In this document: positions 11,022 through 21,294 of the stretch, in pieces
How positions within the stretch are numbered: the first letter of the stretch is position 1
How the letters are laid out: each line of letters starts with the position of its first letter
From: Gyrodactylus bullatarudis
Taxonomy: Eukaryota > Platyhelminthes > Monogenea > Gyrodactylidea > Gyrodactylidae
Assembly (NCBI GenBank): GCA_012064415.1
Contig: SSNU01000150.1
Coordinates: forward strand, 1 to 64,000
Length of the DNA: 64,000 nucleotides
Direction of reading: 5' to 3'
The notes under the pieces: model-generated
Seen by the model: only the letters and a program-made list of their open reading frames with translations
Databases searched by the model: none
What the model was told of the DNA's origin: nothing
Position numbers and translations under genes: made by a program

Positions 11022-13855
11022 CTGGATAAGTGTGAAAACCGTATTATTGAAAACCCTGACTCAGCCGGTCTAAACCAACGGTTTCAAGTTTTAAGCAGAA
11101 ACAACCGATTTCTCGAATCTAATAAAATATCAAAATGTTTATCTGGAGACCTCAAAAGTCACGCTGAAACAGACGTTTGTAACTCTGACTTAGTTCGTAG
11201 AGAAGTTTTATTGTAAGTTGTTGTTTTCATGACCTTTTTTCTAGAACCCTTAATAAATTAACTGCAGAAAATTTTACTCAACTTTATAATAATATTCTCA
11301 ACTTTGATATAAAATCCCCTTCGATCCTTAAAGTAATAGTAGATCTTGTATTTCAAAAAGCAACCGATGAACAAAAATTCACCTCGTTATACGCACAATT
11401 ATGTTTGAAACTTTCTGAAAATTCTCCTAATTTTGAGCATGCTGACTGTCCAACAAACACATTCCGAATCTTGTTACTTAATAGATGTGAAGAAGAATTC
11501 AAGGCCAGAAGAGAGATCGATGCAACTCCTGATGCAAGACGTAGATGCCTCGGTAATATTAGATTTATTGGAGAATTGGGAAGACTTAAACTCATACCAG
11601 AAAAAATTCTTTATGGTTGTATTAAAGAATTACTATCCAGTAGTTCAAGAAAACTTAACAAAAATGAAAGTGGACTGGCTGCCTCTCGTGAAGAGAAGCA
11701 GAAATACGAAACCGATGCCCTTTCAGCAGACATGGAGTGCTTATGTCAATTCTTGAAAACAGTTGGAAGAGAGATAGACACTTCTAAAGCGCAGAATCTT
11801 ATGGATCAATTCTTTCAGCGAATCAATCAGATACTTAGCCGGTCTAAACCAAACAATAAAACGGCACCAAATTCTAATGGCCATGGTTCTAGAAGCTCGG
11901 ATAGTGAAAGTATTCAGATCACTTTGCCTTCTAGAATACGCTTCATGATTGAAGATGTAATTGATTTAAGGAACAACAAATGGATTCCTACCAAGGCCGG
12001 TCAACGGGGAGAAGTCAATAAACCTAGATTCTTGCGAGATATTCGAATGGAAATCTCTATGGTAGGTTTATATTCAAATTCATGTCTATCTCACTTGATT
12101 ACAAGACTTGCAGATTTTGATAACGAAATGATAATTTTATTTTTTTAAAGGAAACTGGCTCTTTTATTGCTCCTACAAGAAGTGAACGACTTCCAGTGCA
12201 ACAGGCAGTTCCAGGAAGTGCTTTCGGTAAACAAAATACATCTTCCAATGGAAATTTCAATGATCCTGAGAGTTGGATTGAGCTTAGTCGCATGGGAGAA
12301 GCCCTATGTAGGAGGAAGAATGATCTCGATCTTATTGGCTCCAGTACTGGAATGAATAATAATTCTTCTAATTCAACCAACATCTACAATAACTACAAAT
12401 CTAATGGAAACAGACAATACAACAACAATAACAACCATGGAAAGAACAATAACGGATACCACAACCAGGGTAGCGGTAATGTTAATTCACATGATCGTTA
12501 CTCCAAGTCTACCAGCCAAACTACTAACAACAACTACAACAACAATACAAACCAGCACCATAATCATCATAATAATAATAAGAAATTATTCATTAACAAC
12601 AGCAACACCACTAGTAGCATTGATCAAATTAGTGATGCCTTTCGTGTTTCTTCCTCTCTTGAAGATGCAAGGAACTCTTCAACACTATTCAACCAAAACG
12701 GCATCAACAAACTTGGAAAGGATAACTTCTTCAAAAAAGAGCCCGACTCTGTCGCTAAGCAAGAATTTCCGCCTCTTGTCAAGAAGAATCAGTCCTCTAG
12801 CATACCTGCAAATAAAAATACCACTTCGTCTGAAGCAAAAATTGCGAATGATATCGTTAGTCTCCTCATTCCCCATTATTATATTGGCCTTTTTGCTATC
12901 ATCATCTTTTCCTTAGATTCAACAAATGCTGAAATATTCAGTGGATCAATTTGAAGACTGTCGACAGGCTCTAAATGAATATATTCTAGACATAGATCAA
13001 GAAATCCATTCGGAAGTTTTTTTAAACTTTGCAACAAATGGAAATTCTTTTTGTAAGTCTAGTGTGATGCATCGATAACCTTAATTCCTTATTGACATTT
13101 TAACTTTAGATTCTCAGAAGAAAATTAACTCAGCTCAGAGAGATTCGATCAGTTATTTATGGTCAAAAGTATTAGTTCGTCGTTACGAGTGCCTTGATGG
13201 TCAGAATAGAGAAAACTTTATACAAAACATCAATTCCGGTTGGAAGCTCACTCTTGATGAAAAGTTGGCCTCGTGTAAATATCCAATTATGAAAGGATCC
13301 CTTGCTGCTATTTCCTCGTGGCTTTTAATTGCTGGAATTTTGAAACTTGACCAGACTCTGTCCACCCTCGAAAAAGGCTTTCAACATCCTTTGTTCTTGT
13401 TAATTCTACAGAACGCCAAAAATTTGGTTTCAGATCATTTTCAAACAGATTCTGCTTATCAATTTCCTTTTATAAGGAAAAGTCTAGCTGAATCACTCAA
13501 AAAACTAAACGATGTCACACTCAGACTTGAGTCACTCAAAGAATTTTTCTTTCCATCCAATTCAACCAATCACATCTACAAACTAATGCCTGAATTTAGT
13601 CAATCACCATCTAATATAAGTAGAATTTTCGAAGAACGTGAACTTAGCTGCCTACTAAACAATCAACTTTACAATGAGTATAATAATATCTATCAGAGAC
13701 TCAGCAATATTACGCAAGAAAGTGAACTGCTTTTGATTGAGTCTAGTAATTCTTCGAACTATCGCTTATTGTTACAAGAAACGTGTGTTATCTTTTTAAA
13801 AGAGAGCAATGATGCTTGTTCAGCTCAAATACATGAACTCATTAACAAATTATAA
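11022..13855 (+). CDS. EIF4G2: eIF4G-related translation factor DAP5/NAT1 (EIF4G2), probable non-AUG start
   Basis: Scaffold factor for cap-independent translation. Exons 11022-11212, 11245-12061, 12151-12855, 12917-13052 and 13110-13855 join to 2595 nt, 864 residues. The introns are 32, 89, 61 and 57 nt. A MIF4G domain (about residues 64-310) contains TSLYAQLCLKLSENSPNFEHA, LGNIRFIGELGRLKLI and RIRFMIEDV, all closer to DAP5 than to eIF4G1. An Asn/His-rich linker follows (about 400-490), then an MA3-like region (about 570-770, with HPLFLLILQNAKNL). The W2 domain is reduced to about 90 residues before the TAA, and only 275 bp remain before the convergent hnRNP gene. No in-frame ATG exists upstream of the middle of MIF4G. 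The chosen CTG at 11022 has A at -3 and G at +4, after an in-frame stop at 11007. Non-AUG starts are known for this family. An unseen upstream exon is the alternative. Confidence 0.93.
11213..11244 (+). other. 32-nt intron in EIF4G2
   Basis: Donor TATT|gtaagttg, acceptor ttttttctag|AACCC. Removal joins RREVLL to TLNKLTAENF at the start of the MIF4G domain, as expected from DAP5 (VRGILNKLTPEKF). Not a multiple of 3. Confidence 0.85.
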
Positions 13856-14130
13856 ATCAATGTAACAAATTTCAACTCTTACCCTAATAATTAAATTATT
13901 CTGCAACTCATCCTTTTCAATTAGTTCTCTATTAGTACATAAGTACTGAACAAATATGATGAGATAGTGAAATTGAAACGTTTCTCACTCTATTTAATTT
14001 GTACATTGATAGTAATAAGAGAGCTGGATTTTTGTTAGGAAAACAATGATAAATTTTATTTTTATTGTATAAAACCACAACATCATTTAAAAAGTCAATT
14101 ATATTATAAATGCTCGAATGCCAATGATGA

Positions 14131-15233
14131 TCATCTTCTTGGACCTGGTGGACCTCTTGGGCCTCTGGGTACTTGGTATGGACCGTTACGATGTGGTGGT
14201 GATACAATGTCATGACCATAACCTCCCCTTTCACGAATTGGACCTCCTGCATAGGACTGATCTTCATAGCTACCAAAAGACGTTTGAGCTGGACCATAAC
14301 CTGTTGTACTTGGGTAGCCGCCTGCGTCGGACCATCCGTTTCCGTAAGCGTCATCATAAGCCGGATAAGGTGCTGGAGGTTCATATCGCCCGCCGCCGGC
14401 GCCGCCTGCGTAATATGGGTCATCTAAAGATTGAAAAAAATGATATTCAGTTTTACAAGCACATCCCAGCTAGTATTTTTATCTTGTGCTAGCATTAAGT
14501 GTTTATATTAGGTGTTTGATTATTTTAGTCAAATTTACCTACCTGGATAAGGATACCTAGGATAGTCATAGTAATGGGCCGGTGGACCCGGAGGAGCCCT
14601 AGTTCCTCGTCTATCCTTGGGGGGAGGGTAGTTACCGTAACCACCATCTCCACCCCTCCTGGAGTCATTAATTTGTTCTCGACTCATAGCTTTTTTAACG
14701 TCGAAAGTAATATTATTGATAGTATGTCTCTTAATGAGAACGGCTTTATCGACTGGGTCATAATCATCAAAAGTAATATAGCAGAATCCTCTAGGTTCCC
14801 CTTTTTCTGACTTAGGCGTTTCTATCTTCACAACGTTGCCAAACTCCCTAAAATAGTCACCGAGCATTTCCTCGGTTAATTCTTTTTTCATTCCTCCGAT
14901 AAATAATCTATTGATTGCTTGTTTTGAGGTCTTATCATTTGATTCTTCTCTAGGAGTGGCCCTCTTGGCCTCAACAACTCTATTATTAATCTTATGAGGT
15001 CTATTGGATTGAGCAGTATTTACCATTTCGGGATCACTGTATGTGACAAAGCCAAATCCTCTAGAACGTTGCGTCTGTCTGTTAACCATCACGACAGCAT
15101 CGACTATTTCACCCCATTTTCCATAGAAGTCACGAAGATCTTGTTCAGTAGTATCAAGAGTCAAACCTCCGATAAACAGCTTTCTGAATTGCTCAGAGTC
15201 TGATCCTTGCTTGTCTCGATTGTAGGGAGCCAT
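14131..15233 (-). CDS. hnRNP A/B-type RNA-binding protein (two RRMs, Gly/Tyr/Pro-rich tail)
   Basis: Nuclear RNA-binding protein acting in splicing and mRNA handling. Exons 15233-14543 and 14423-14131 join across a 119-nt intron (CCAG|gtaggt...atctttag|ATGACC) to give 327 residues. RRM1 has RNP2 KLFIGG at 18-23 and RNP1 RGFGFVTY at 58-65. RRM2 has RLFIGG at about 109-114 and RNP1 RGFCYITF at 148-155. The linker VVEAKRATPRE and the VDKAVLIKRHTIN segment match hnRNP A1/A2/A3 and insect Hrb87F/Hrb98DE. The tail after residue 190 is rich in Gly, Tyr, Pro and Arg (GGYGNYPPP, then GGAGGGRYEPPAP), typical of a low-complexity phase-separating region, and ends RGPRGPPGPRR. It is head-to-head with DARS2 and tail-to-tail with EIF4G2. 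The paralogue within the A/B group cannot be fixed. Confidence 0.95.
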
Positions 15234-15330
15234 ATCGATATTTCCAATTTCTCGCCAAAGTCAGTTAACACTTAAACACAAAAGATTGTTTTACTCATAA
15301 ATCCCTTGATTAGTTATAGTAATAATACGA
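15234..15330. promoter_or_regulatory. Compact bidirectional promoter, hnRNP A/B and DARS2
   Basis: Only 97 bp separate the two divergent ATG codons (15233 minus, 15331 plus), so both transcripts must start inside or very near this interval. No canonical TATA box is evident. The layout is typical of housekeeping gene pairs. Confidence 0.7.
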
Positions 15331-17057
15331 ATGTTTAAGAGGATTTTCAAGAATTTACGATTTTTTTCTCAAACACACTTTAAAACCCACAATATAGCCT
15401 CTTTGTTGGAATCTAATATTGGTGACAATGTTACCCTTTGTGGCTGGCTCCACCAAAGTAGATTTAAAAATCGATTTTTAGTTCTGAGAGATTCAACGGC
15501 AAAAATACAAATCAATTTAGAAAATTCTGTAAGTTTTTCATGAATAATTTAAGCAAGAAATTCCTAGATTTACCATTTCAAAAAGAATGTATACTACAAA
15601 TACATGGTTTAATCGCAAATAGACCTACAAAAGACAAATTATCGGTACTATAAATTTATTTAATAAAGAAGGTTGAATTTCTGGATAAAATTGAATTAAT
15701 ACCTAAGGATATGAAAATTCTTAATAATGTTGCTGAAAAGATAGCCTATTATCCATCAGAAAAGACTCAATTATCCGTTGAAAACAGAATTCGCTTTCGA
15801 CATTTAAGTCTTAGAGAATTCGATTATAGAAGACCTTTCATTTTTAAATCCCAACTTCTTTTAAAATTTCGCGATTTATTATGCAATGAACTAGACTTTG
15901 TCGACATAGAGACTCCTATCCTGTTCCGAGAAACTCCCGGAGGAGCTCAAGAGTTCATTGTTCCCACCAGGAATAAAGGTCTTTTTTATTCCTTGCCTCA
16001 GAGTCCACAACAATTTAAACAACTTCTCATGATTTCTGGATTCGAACGGTACATGCAAATTGCCAAGTGTTTCAGAGATGAATCTACACGCTTCGACAGA
16101 CAACCTGAGTTTACACAACTTGATTTAGAGGCAGCATTTGTTTCCAAAGAAGACATCTACAAAGTTATTGAGCATTTATTTATCTATTCTTGGCACATTG
16201 TTCAGAAATACAATTCTAACGCTCCCAAATTATCAATACCTTTTCCTAGAATCAACTATAGCGAGGCAATGGAACTTTATGGATCAGATAAACCAGATAC
16301 CCGTTTCGAGATGAAATTGAAAACCTCAGATGAGAGTATTTATTTTATAGTAGAAAATAAATTCTTGGAATCTCTCAATGAAAAGGACATTGAATTGATA
16401 ATGGAGTATGGAAATAATCTTGATCAAAAAGTTTGTATAAACCAATCCAAGACCAATGAGGGTCTCAAAATATTTTCTTCTGAAAAATCTATGTCAAGCA
16501 GACAGACGTTAGGTGCTTTAAGAAAGTTTATTGGCGACTACATTCACTCAAGAGGAGTTGTTAACATTTTTGAAAAAAAAATTGAATTTCTCTGGGTTGA
16601 AAACTTCAACCTATTTGAGAAGAATGGTGAAAATAATTTTGAAACAGTCCATCATCCATTCACAGCCCCACTTGATGAACATTTAGACATGGTCTATTCA
16701 AATCCCTCCAAGGTTCTTGGCCAACATTACGATTTAGTTTGTAATGGACAAGAAATTGGTGGCGGTTCAATTCGTATTCATAATCCAGATCTTCAAGAGT
16801 ATATTTTGAGTAATGTACTGAAAATTAATTCTGCAAAATTGAAGCATTTAATTGAAGCATTGAAATCTGGAGCCCCACCTCATGGAGGGATTGCCCTGGG
16901 AATAGAACGACTCATAGCTATTCTCTATGGATGTGAATCACTCAAGGATGTTATAGCTTTTCCAAAGTCTCTAAATCAGCTAGATCCATACTTTGAAGCT
17001 CCAACAAGAATTTCCCAAGATATCCTTGACTTGTACCATATTAAAATAAAGGAATAA
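15331..17057 (+). CDS. DARS2: Mitochondrial aspartyl-tRNA synthetase
   Basis: Class II synthetase that charges mitochondrial tRNA-Asp. Exons 15331-15528, 15558-15644 and 15669-17057 join to 557 residues. The introns are 29 nt and 24 nt (27 if the second AAG of a tandem acceptor is used). A basic presequence (MFKRIFKNLRFFSQTHFK) is followed by the OB-fold anticodon-binding domain (CGWLHQSRFKNRFLVLRDS). The catalytic core has FVDIETPILFRETPGGAQEF, YSLPQSPQQFKQLLM, motif 2 FRDESTRFDRQPEFTQLDLE (about residue 231), the bacterial-type GAD-like insert, HHPFTAP, GGGSIRIHN and motif 3 GIALGIERL (about 503). It matches the bacterial/mitochondrial AspRS type, not cytosolic DARS1. Reading through the second intron hits an immediate TAA, so splicing is required. 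Intact. Confidence 0.96.
15529..15557 (+). other. 29-nt intron in DARS2
   Basis: Donor AATTCT|gtaagttt, acceptor ttaagcaag|AAATTC. The next AG (cctag, 10 nt downstream) gives the wrong frame and a stop, so the upstream AG is chosen. The spliced product reads LENS-KFLDLPFQKECILQIHG, continuing the OB fold. Confidence 0.75.
15645..15668 (+). other. 24- or 27-nt intron in DARS2
   Basis: Donor TTATCG|gtacta. The tandem acceptor ataaag|AAG| gives 24 or 27 nt. Both are multiples of 3, but the intron contains an in-frame TAA at codon 3, so it must be spliced for DARS2 to be made. Confidence 0.8.
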
Positions 17058-17331
17058 CCATTTTTTTATTTATTCAACTTTAATTTTTTTAATGATTTTA
17101 TAATTACTCTTAAGTAGTTTGAGAATAAATATAGATCTACAGATATTGAATCTTAAAAAAAATCTTTCATGCATCGAGAATTCATGAAAAATCGTTGTAT
17201 TTTACGAATTCTCTCGATTTTAACACAACTATATTTTTATTAATTAATGATCATTCAAGAAAATATTTGAGTTTATCGTAGTAAAAAATATTTCATTAAA
17301 TTTCAATAGGAATACTAGAGTATTTTTATGA
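17058..17331. other. Intergenic spacer, AT-rich
   Basis: A short palindromic pair, 'gagaattc...' near 17178 and 'gaattctctc' near 17207, could form a hairpin. No gene is seen. Confidence 0.4.
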
Positions 17332-20300
17332 ATGAACACACGATTCCTTCATCAGGCTGAACCCCTGCCGGAAAAATGGAAATTTATCAACCTGAATATC
17401 TCACATTATAAGAATTTGACAAAAAAGAATTTCTTAAGCCTTTGCAAAGTTGATTACTGTCTCAAGAATACATTGTACAAGAAGAAATTAAATTTTATTT
17501 ATTGGATTATCATTTTTGTAATACTGTTAATATTAATTTTTTATCAAATTATTCACATGGTTATCGAATATGCCAATGGATATAAAATCATATTCCATGA
17601 CCGGCGTCAGACTGAGTTACCCTTCCCAACAGTTATTCTCTGTCCACTCGTCATTTCGATCGATTACAATATATCGGATTTAAATGAGGTTTTCAAAATT
17701 TATTCCTTAGCTGGACACGAGATTGACAATAACACTGCAAAATATGTTCTCACATTAAATAAAGGAAATTCAGAATGTAATTTTAGTAAATTTGAATATT
17801 TTTATCCTCATGTATAGAGAAATGAGATTACTTGATTTCATTATTTTAAAAATCTTTAAACATTGACTAAAGCAGTTCTTCAGCGAGCTGTTCGAATTAT
17901 ATCAGACCAAAAAACTAGGCTGTCTTCTGATTTGCAATGCTCTTGAAACTGAAGAAAAGGCGTAGTATTATTAAATTATTAAAGTATAATTTTAGTCAGC
18001 TATTTTAAACTACACCTATTCCTTCAGTTTTCAATTCAAACCAGAATACAAGCAAAGATCAAGATCATTTCAAAATTATTTTTAGATGCCTTCAAGGAGA
18101 TTAATATTATCATGAACAGCTTGGTACATTGTCAATATGATGGATTTGAGTGTAGCCGGGAGCAGTTCGAGATCTTCAGTCATCCAGCCTACGGAGCTTG
18201 TGCTCAATTCACCTGGCCAGAGAAGGGCTCATTAGCTGTGAACCAAGGATTGGAATTATATTTCAAGCGTCAAGTAATTCAAGATAAATCTCAGCGTATT
18301 CATTTGTCTACTGTTTTTGTGAGTATTTATACGAGATTATCTATTGGATCTAAATAACGAAGCTTTTTATATCTTGTCTCTGTAGAATGACTATATGGAA
18401 AGTAGAAATTTCAGTATTTGTGTCGTTATAGAAGAAAATGGAAATCTGCCCACTTACCAAGGTCTTGCTGAGAACACAGTCCTAATTAATCCGGGCTTTG
18501 TGTACGAAGCAAAATTCGAAGGACGACGTTATTTGAATCAAGAGAACAATTGTGATAAACATTTCTACAACATCAAGTAAGCTTTAAACAATAAATAGAA
18601 GGATTGATTACAAAAATGACCCAAAATATTTCCAAAAGTGACCTCAATGAAAATATTTTCCCATAAAAGACCCCGAAAATTTTCATTGATACCGAAAGTT
18701 GCATATTCTTAATGTCTTATTCTACACTTTCTCAGTGCGTGCACGGTCTTCCATGTTTCTTATTTATTATGTAACCTTACGGGATTTATTGAACTTGTAA
18801 ATAATCTAGATTTGCGTTAGTTTTTTTTCCATCAAAGGTTTTAAGGAGAAATTTCATTTTCAATCCTTATAGCCTATAAGAAATTTTGATATTCACTGGA
18901 TATTTTTTTCTTAATTTATTAAATGATTTAGCGAAATTAGAACTTGAAATACCAAAGAGGCATTTAGGATATCCAAAATTGGCCTAATCTGAGACGCATT
19001 CTACCATATTTTGTCCAATTTTCATCTTCTGCTCTAACTGCTATATTCATCTTGAGTTATTCGACAGATAAAGACAGTAAGAATATGCAACTTTTGGTAT
19101 CAATTGAAAATTTCAGGATCTTTTATTTGGAAAATTATTTTCATTGGGTTCACTTTTGGGGTTATGTATGGAAAACTTTTATCATATTTGAAAAATCATA
19201 GATCAGTCTTAGTGGGAATTGTTAACCTCATATTAGTACCAACTTTTCTAATAGAACTATCAATTCTAAACGTTATTTTGTATTGAAGCATGTGTCGAAA
19301 ATCCTTCACCATTATGCCATTCAGTTTTAAAAATCCAAAATTTTTAAAATCGCCGCTCAATTTTTAATGAACTTTTACTACGCAATCACTAAAATCCGGA
19401 ATATCTTGGCCATTTAAGGGATTTCTTAAGTTTTATCTTCAAAAATAGTAATCTTATCAATGATAAGTTATCAAGTACTAAATTTTATCAGAAAAGTTAG
19501 TACTCTCGTGAGTTAAAAAAATTTCACCCTAGCCTAGTAGGCATTGACAAAACTTGTATCAATTTTTAAAATAGTGGCCAAAATTGGCTTCAATTACAAT
19601 TTATGGATAATTTATTTAATAAAAATTTTAACATTTCCATATTTACTTAATCAAGATAATTAAAATTAATTAAATTTTGATAACCCAGGTGGGGAAAAAA
19701 TATATTGTCTAACAAAAAAATATTTTATGCAAACAAGAATTTTATGCTGATCCCAAACCTAACCTCAAAAGCAAATTTCATCGTACACAAGCTGTGATAT
19801 TGGCCGAGATCAGTGATTTGAAGGGCACTTATTTTTCTAATTTTGATATTTTGGATATAAACTAGCCAGTATATTCTTCTCTGAGTTTCTGATAACCGAA
19901 AAATTTTTGCTGATTTTTTGTCCTTGTGATAACCTTGATTTTATCTAAAAGCCTTAAACTTTTTCATAGTTGTATCAAGAACAAGGATTGTGATAAGAGC
20001 ACAAATAAAATCTACAAAACCCGAAATTCCTGTTATGCCAAACTGATTTACCAACTGATATTGGAAAAGTGCAGTTGTAAGACAGATAAAATGCTGCAAT
20101 TTCATTCGAAAAATGATTATCTCAACAGATTATATTATTGCCGAGAGACTTTCTACAATAATCATATTAATCTGAAATATCAACTCAAATGCATGGAGAA
20201 AATAGAAAGGAATAGTTTGGAAGAGAATTTGAAATTAATCAGAGAAATTCATGGTTACAATCCGAGGGTGAATTGCTCAGATGAATGTTATACAGTGAGA

Positions 20301-20479
20301 TTTTAATTTACTTTCGAGAAACTCATTCGTGAAAATTCAAAATTGTTTTAACTTTAAAAAAATTTCAGTACGAGTACTTCTTTTCATCAATTGAGGAATT
20401 CGAAACGACTCCAGAATCAAGAGACTTTGATGAGTTTGGTATATCTCTCCATCAGGGAGTATCACAAATTTCTTCTTCA
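17332..20479 (+). CDS. DEG/ENaC-family sodium channel, gene 1 (second membrane segment not found)
   Basis: Ligand- or mechano-gated cation channel subunit of the degenerin/ENaC superfamily. Exons: 17332-17811, about 18086 or 18097-18318, 18386-18576, 19970-20294 and 20369-20479. Phases agree for exons 2-5; the first junction is uncertain. The N-terminal cytosolic part is followed by TM1 (FIYWIIIFVILLILIFYQIIHMVI, residues about 56-80) and the post-TM1 motif LPFPTVILCPL. The extracellular part has MNSLVHCQYDGFEC, HPAYGACAQF, then cysteines in CIKNKDCDKST, SCYAKLIYQLILEKCSC and NCSDECY. The exon ending at 20479 corresponds to the exon just before TM2 in gene 2, but no GLxxGxS/TM2 exon follows before transposon sequence begins. 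So it is either truncated or its last exon is displaced or in the gap. Intron 3 carries a MITE. Confidence 0.85.
18605..19126. mobile_element. TIR element inside a DEG/ENaC intron
   Basis: Left arm 18664-18711 ('aaattttcattgataccgaa', then 'agttgcatattctta') is complementary to right arm 19078-19126, with few mismatches. Total about 463 bp, no ORF. A related block with 'ggtcttccat' and 'gaccc...ttttcc' motifs recurs at about 32170-32360, in the upstream flank of DEG/ENaC gene 2, so the family has at least two members here. Confidence 0.75.
19460..19550. repeat. Dispersed repeat shared with 45625-45715
   Basis: Both copies contain 'actaaattttatcagaaaag', 'ctctcgtgagtt' and 'ttcaccctag(c/a)ctagtag' in the same order. 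This copy is intronic; the other lies between the M60 peptidase and UNC93-like genes. Confidence 0.7.
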
Positions 20480-21294
20480 GTGAGTGAATCCAAAAATTTT
20501 CGCAAAATTAATCAAAATGAGATTAACAGTTTTAAAAGAATTATAGCTAGTTGACATGAAGATGAGAATTCTTACAAAAAACTCAATATTTTTCTCCGGA
20601 AAGTCACGAAAAAATTTATTTTCCCAATTCCATGATACAATGAGCCAAAAAGTTGTGGAAATTAAAAAAAATTCTGAAAAAATTCAATCTGACCAAAATA
20701 AGGCCGTTTTTTCGAATTTTAACTTTTTACAGATTTACACTTTTTCACTTTCGAATCTAAAATTTTAAAGATTTGAAGCAGTTAAATGCTGAGAAATTTG
20801 AGATCAGCATCTAAAATTACTCGAAAACTATACAGTAAAATCGAATTCTTTTTGATATTTCTCACTTTTCAACTAAGCTACACGAAAATTCTAAATTTCA
20901 ACCTATCACTGATAAGCAGGGCAACCTAATGCATAAAAGACATATTGATATATTTTTCATGATTCAAAGAGCTTTCAAGATATTTAGAAATCGAAAAATT
21001 TTAAGTTGCCCCTTTACCAAGTTATGCGTTTACATAATTTATGCAAAAAGCATATATAAGAGAATATTAAAAATATTTAAATACATATCGATAAAATTTG
21101 AGAAATCATCAATGTTTAACTCCCCTTCGTAGTTATCAATCCAATAAACTAGCCTTTAATCTGATAATGATGTGTGGGCTTATCTAAGATACCCAAGATA
21201 GATTAACCTCGAGCATTTCAATGGTTTGAAATTCAAGCCTTGAATAAAGTGAGAGAAGTGTTTTTCATCTATTATCATCATTAGCTCACTAACC
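20480..21294. other. AT-rich stretch downstream of DEG/ENaC gene 1
   Basis: The expected TM2 exon would lie here, but no Gly-x-Ser filter or membrane segment is readable in any frame. The piece 'agttgacatgaagatgagaa' and following bases resemble a dispersed repeat also at 47815 and, inverted, near 60430. A 67-codon ORF (20929-21132) has no recognisable motif. Confidence 0.45.

Noticed and set aside
12404..12916. 170-codon Thr-rich ORF inside EIF4G2
   Set aside because: An alternate frame of the AAC/AAT-repeat region; the Thr runs come from reading Asn repeats out of frame.
13932..14423. 163-codon minus-strand ORF starting MTHITQ
   Set aside because: It is the wrong frame of the hnRNP C-terminal exon; the spliced frame gives the expected Gly/Tyr/Pro-rich tail and stops at 14131.
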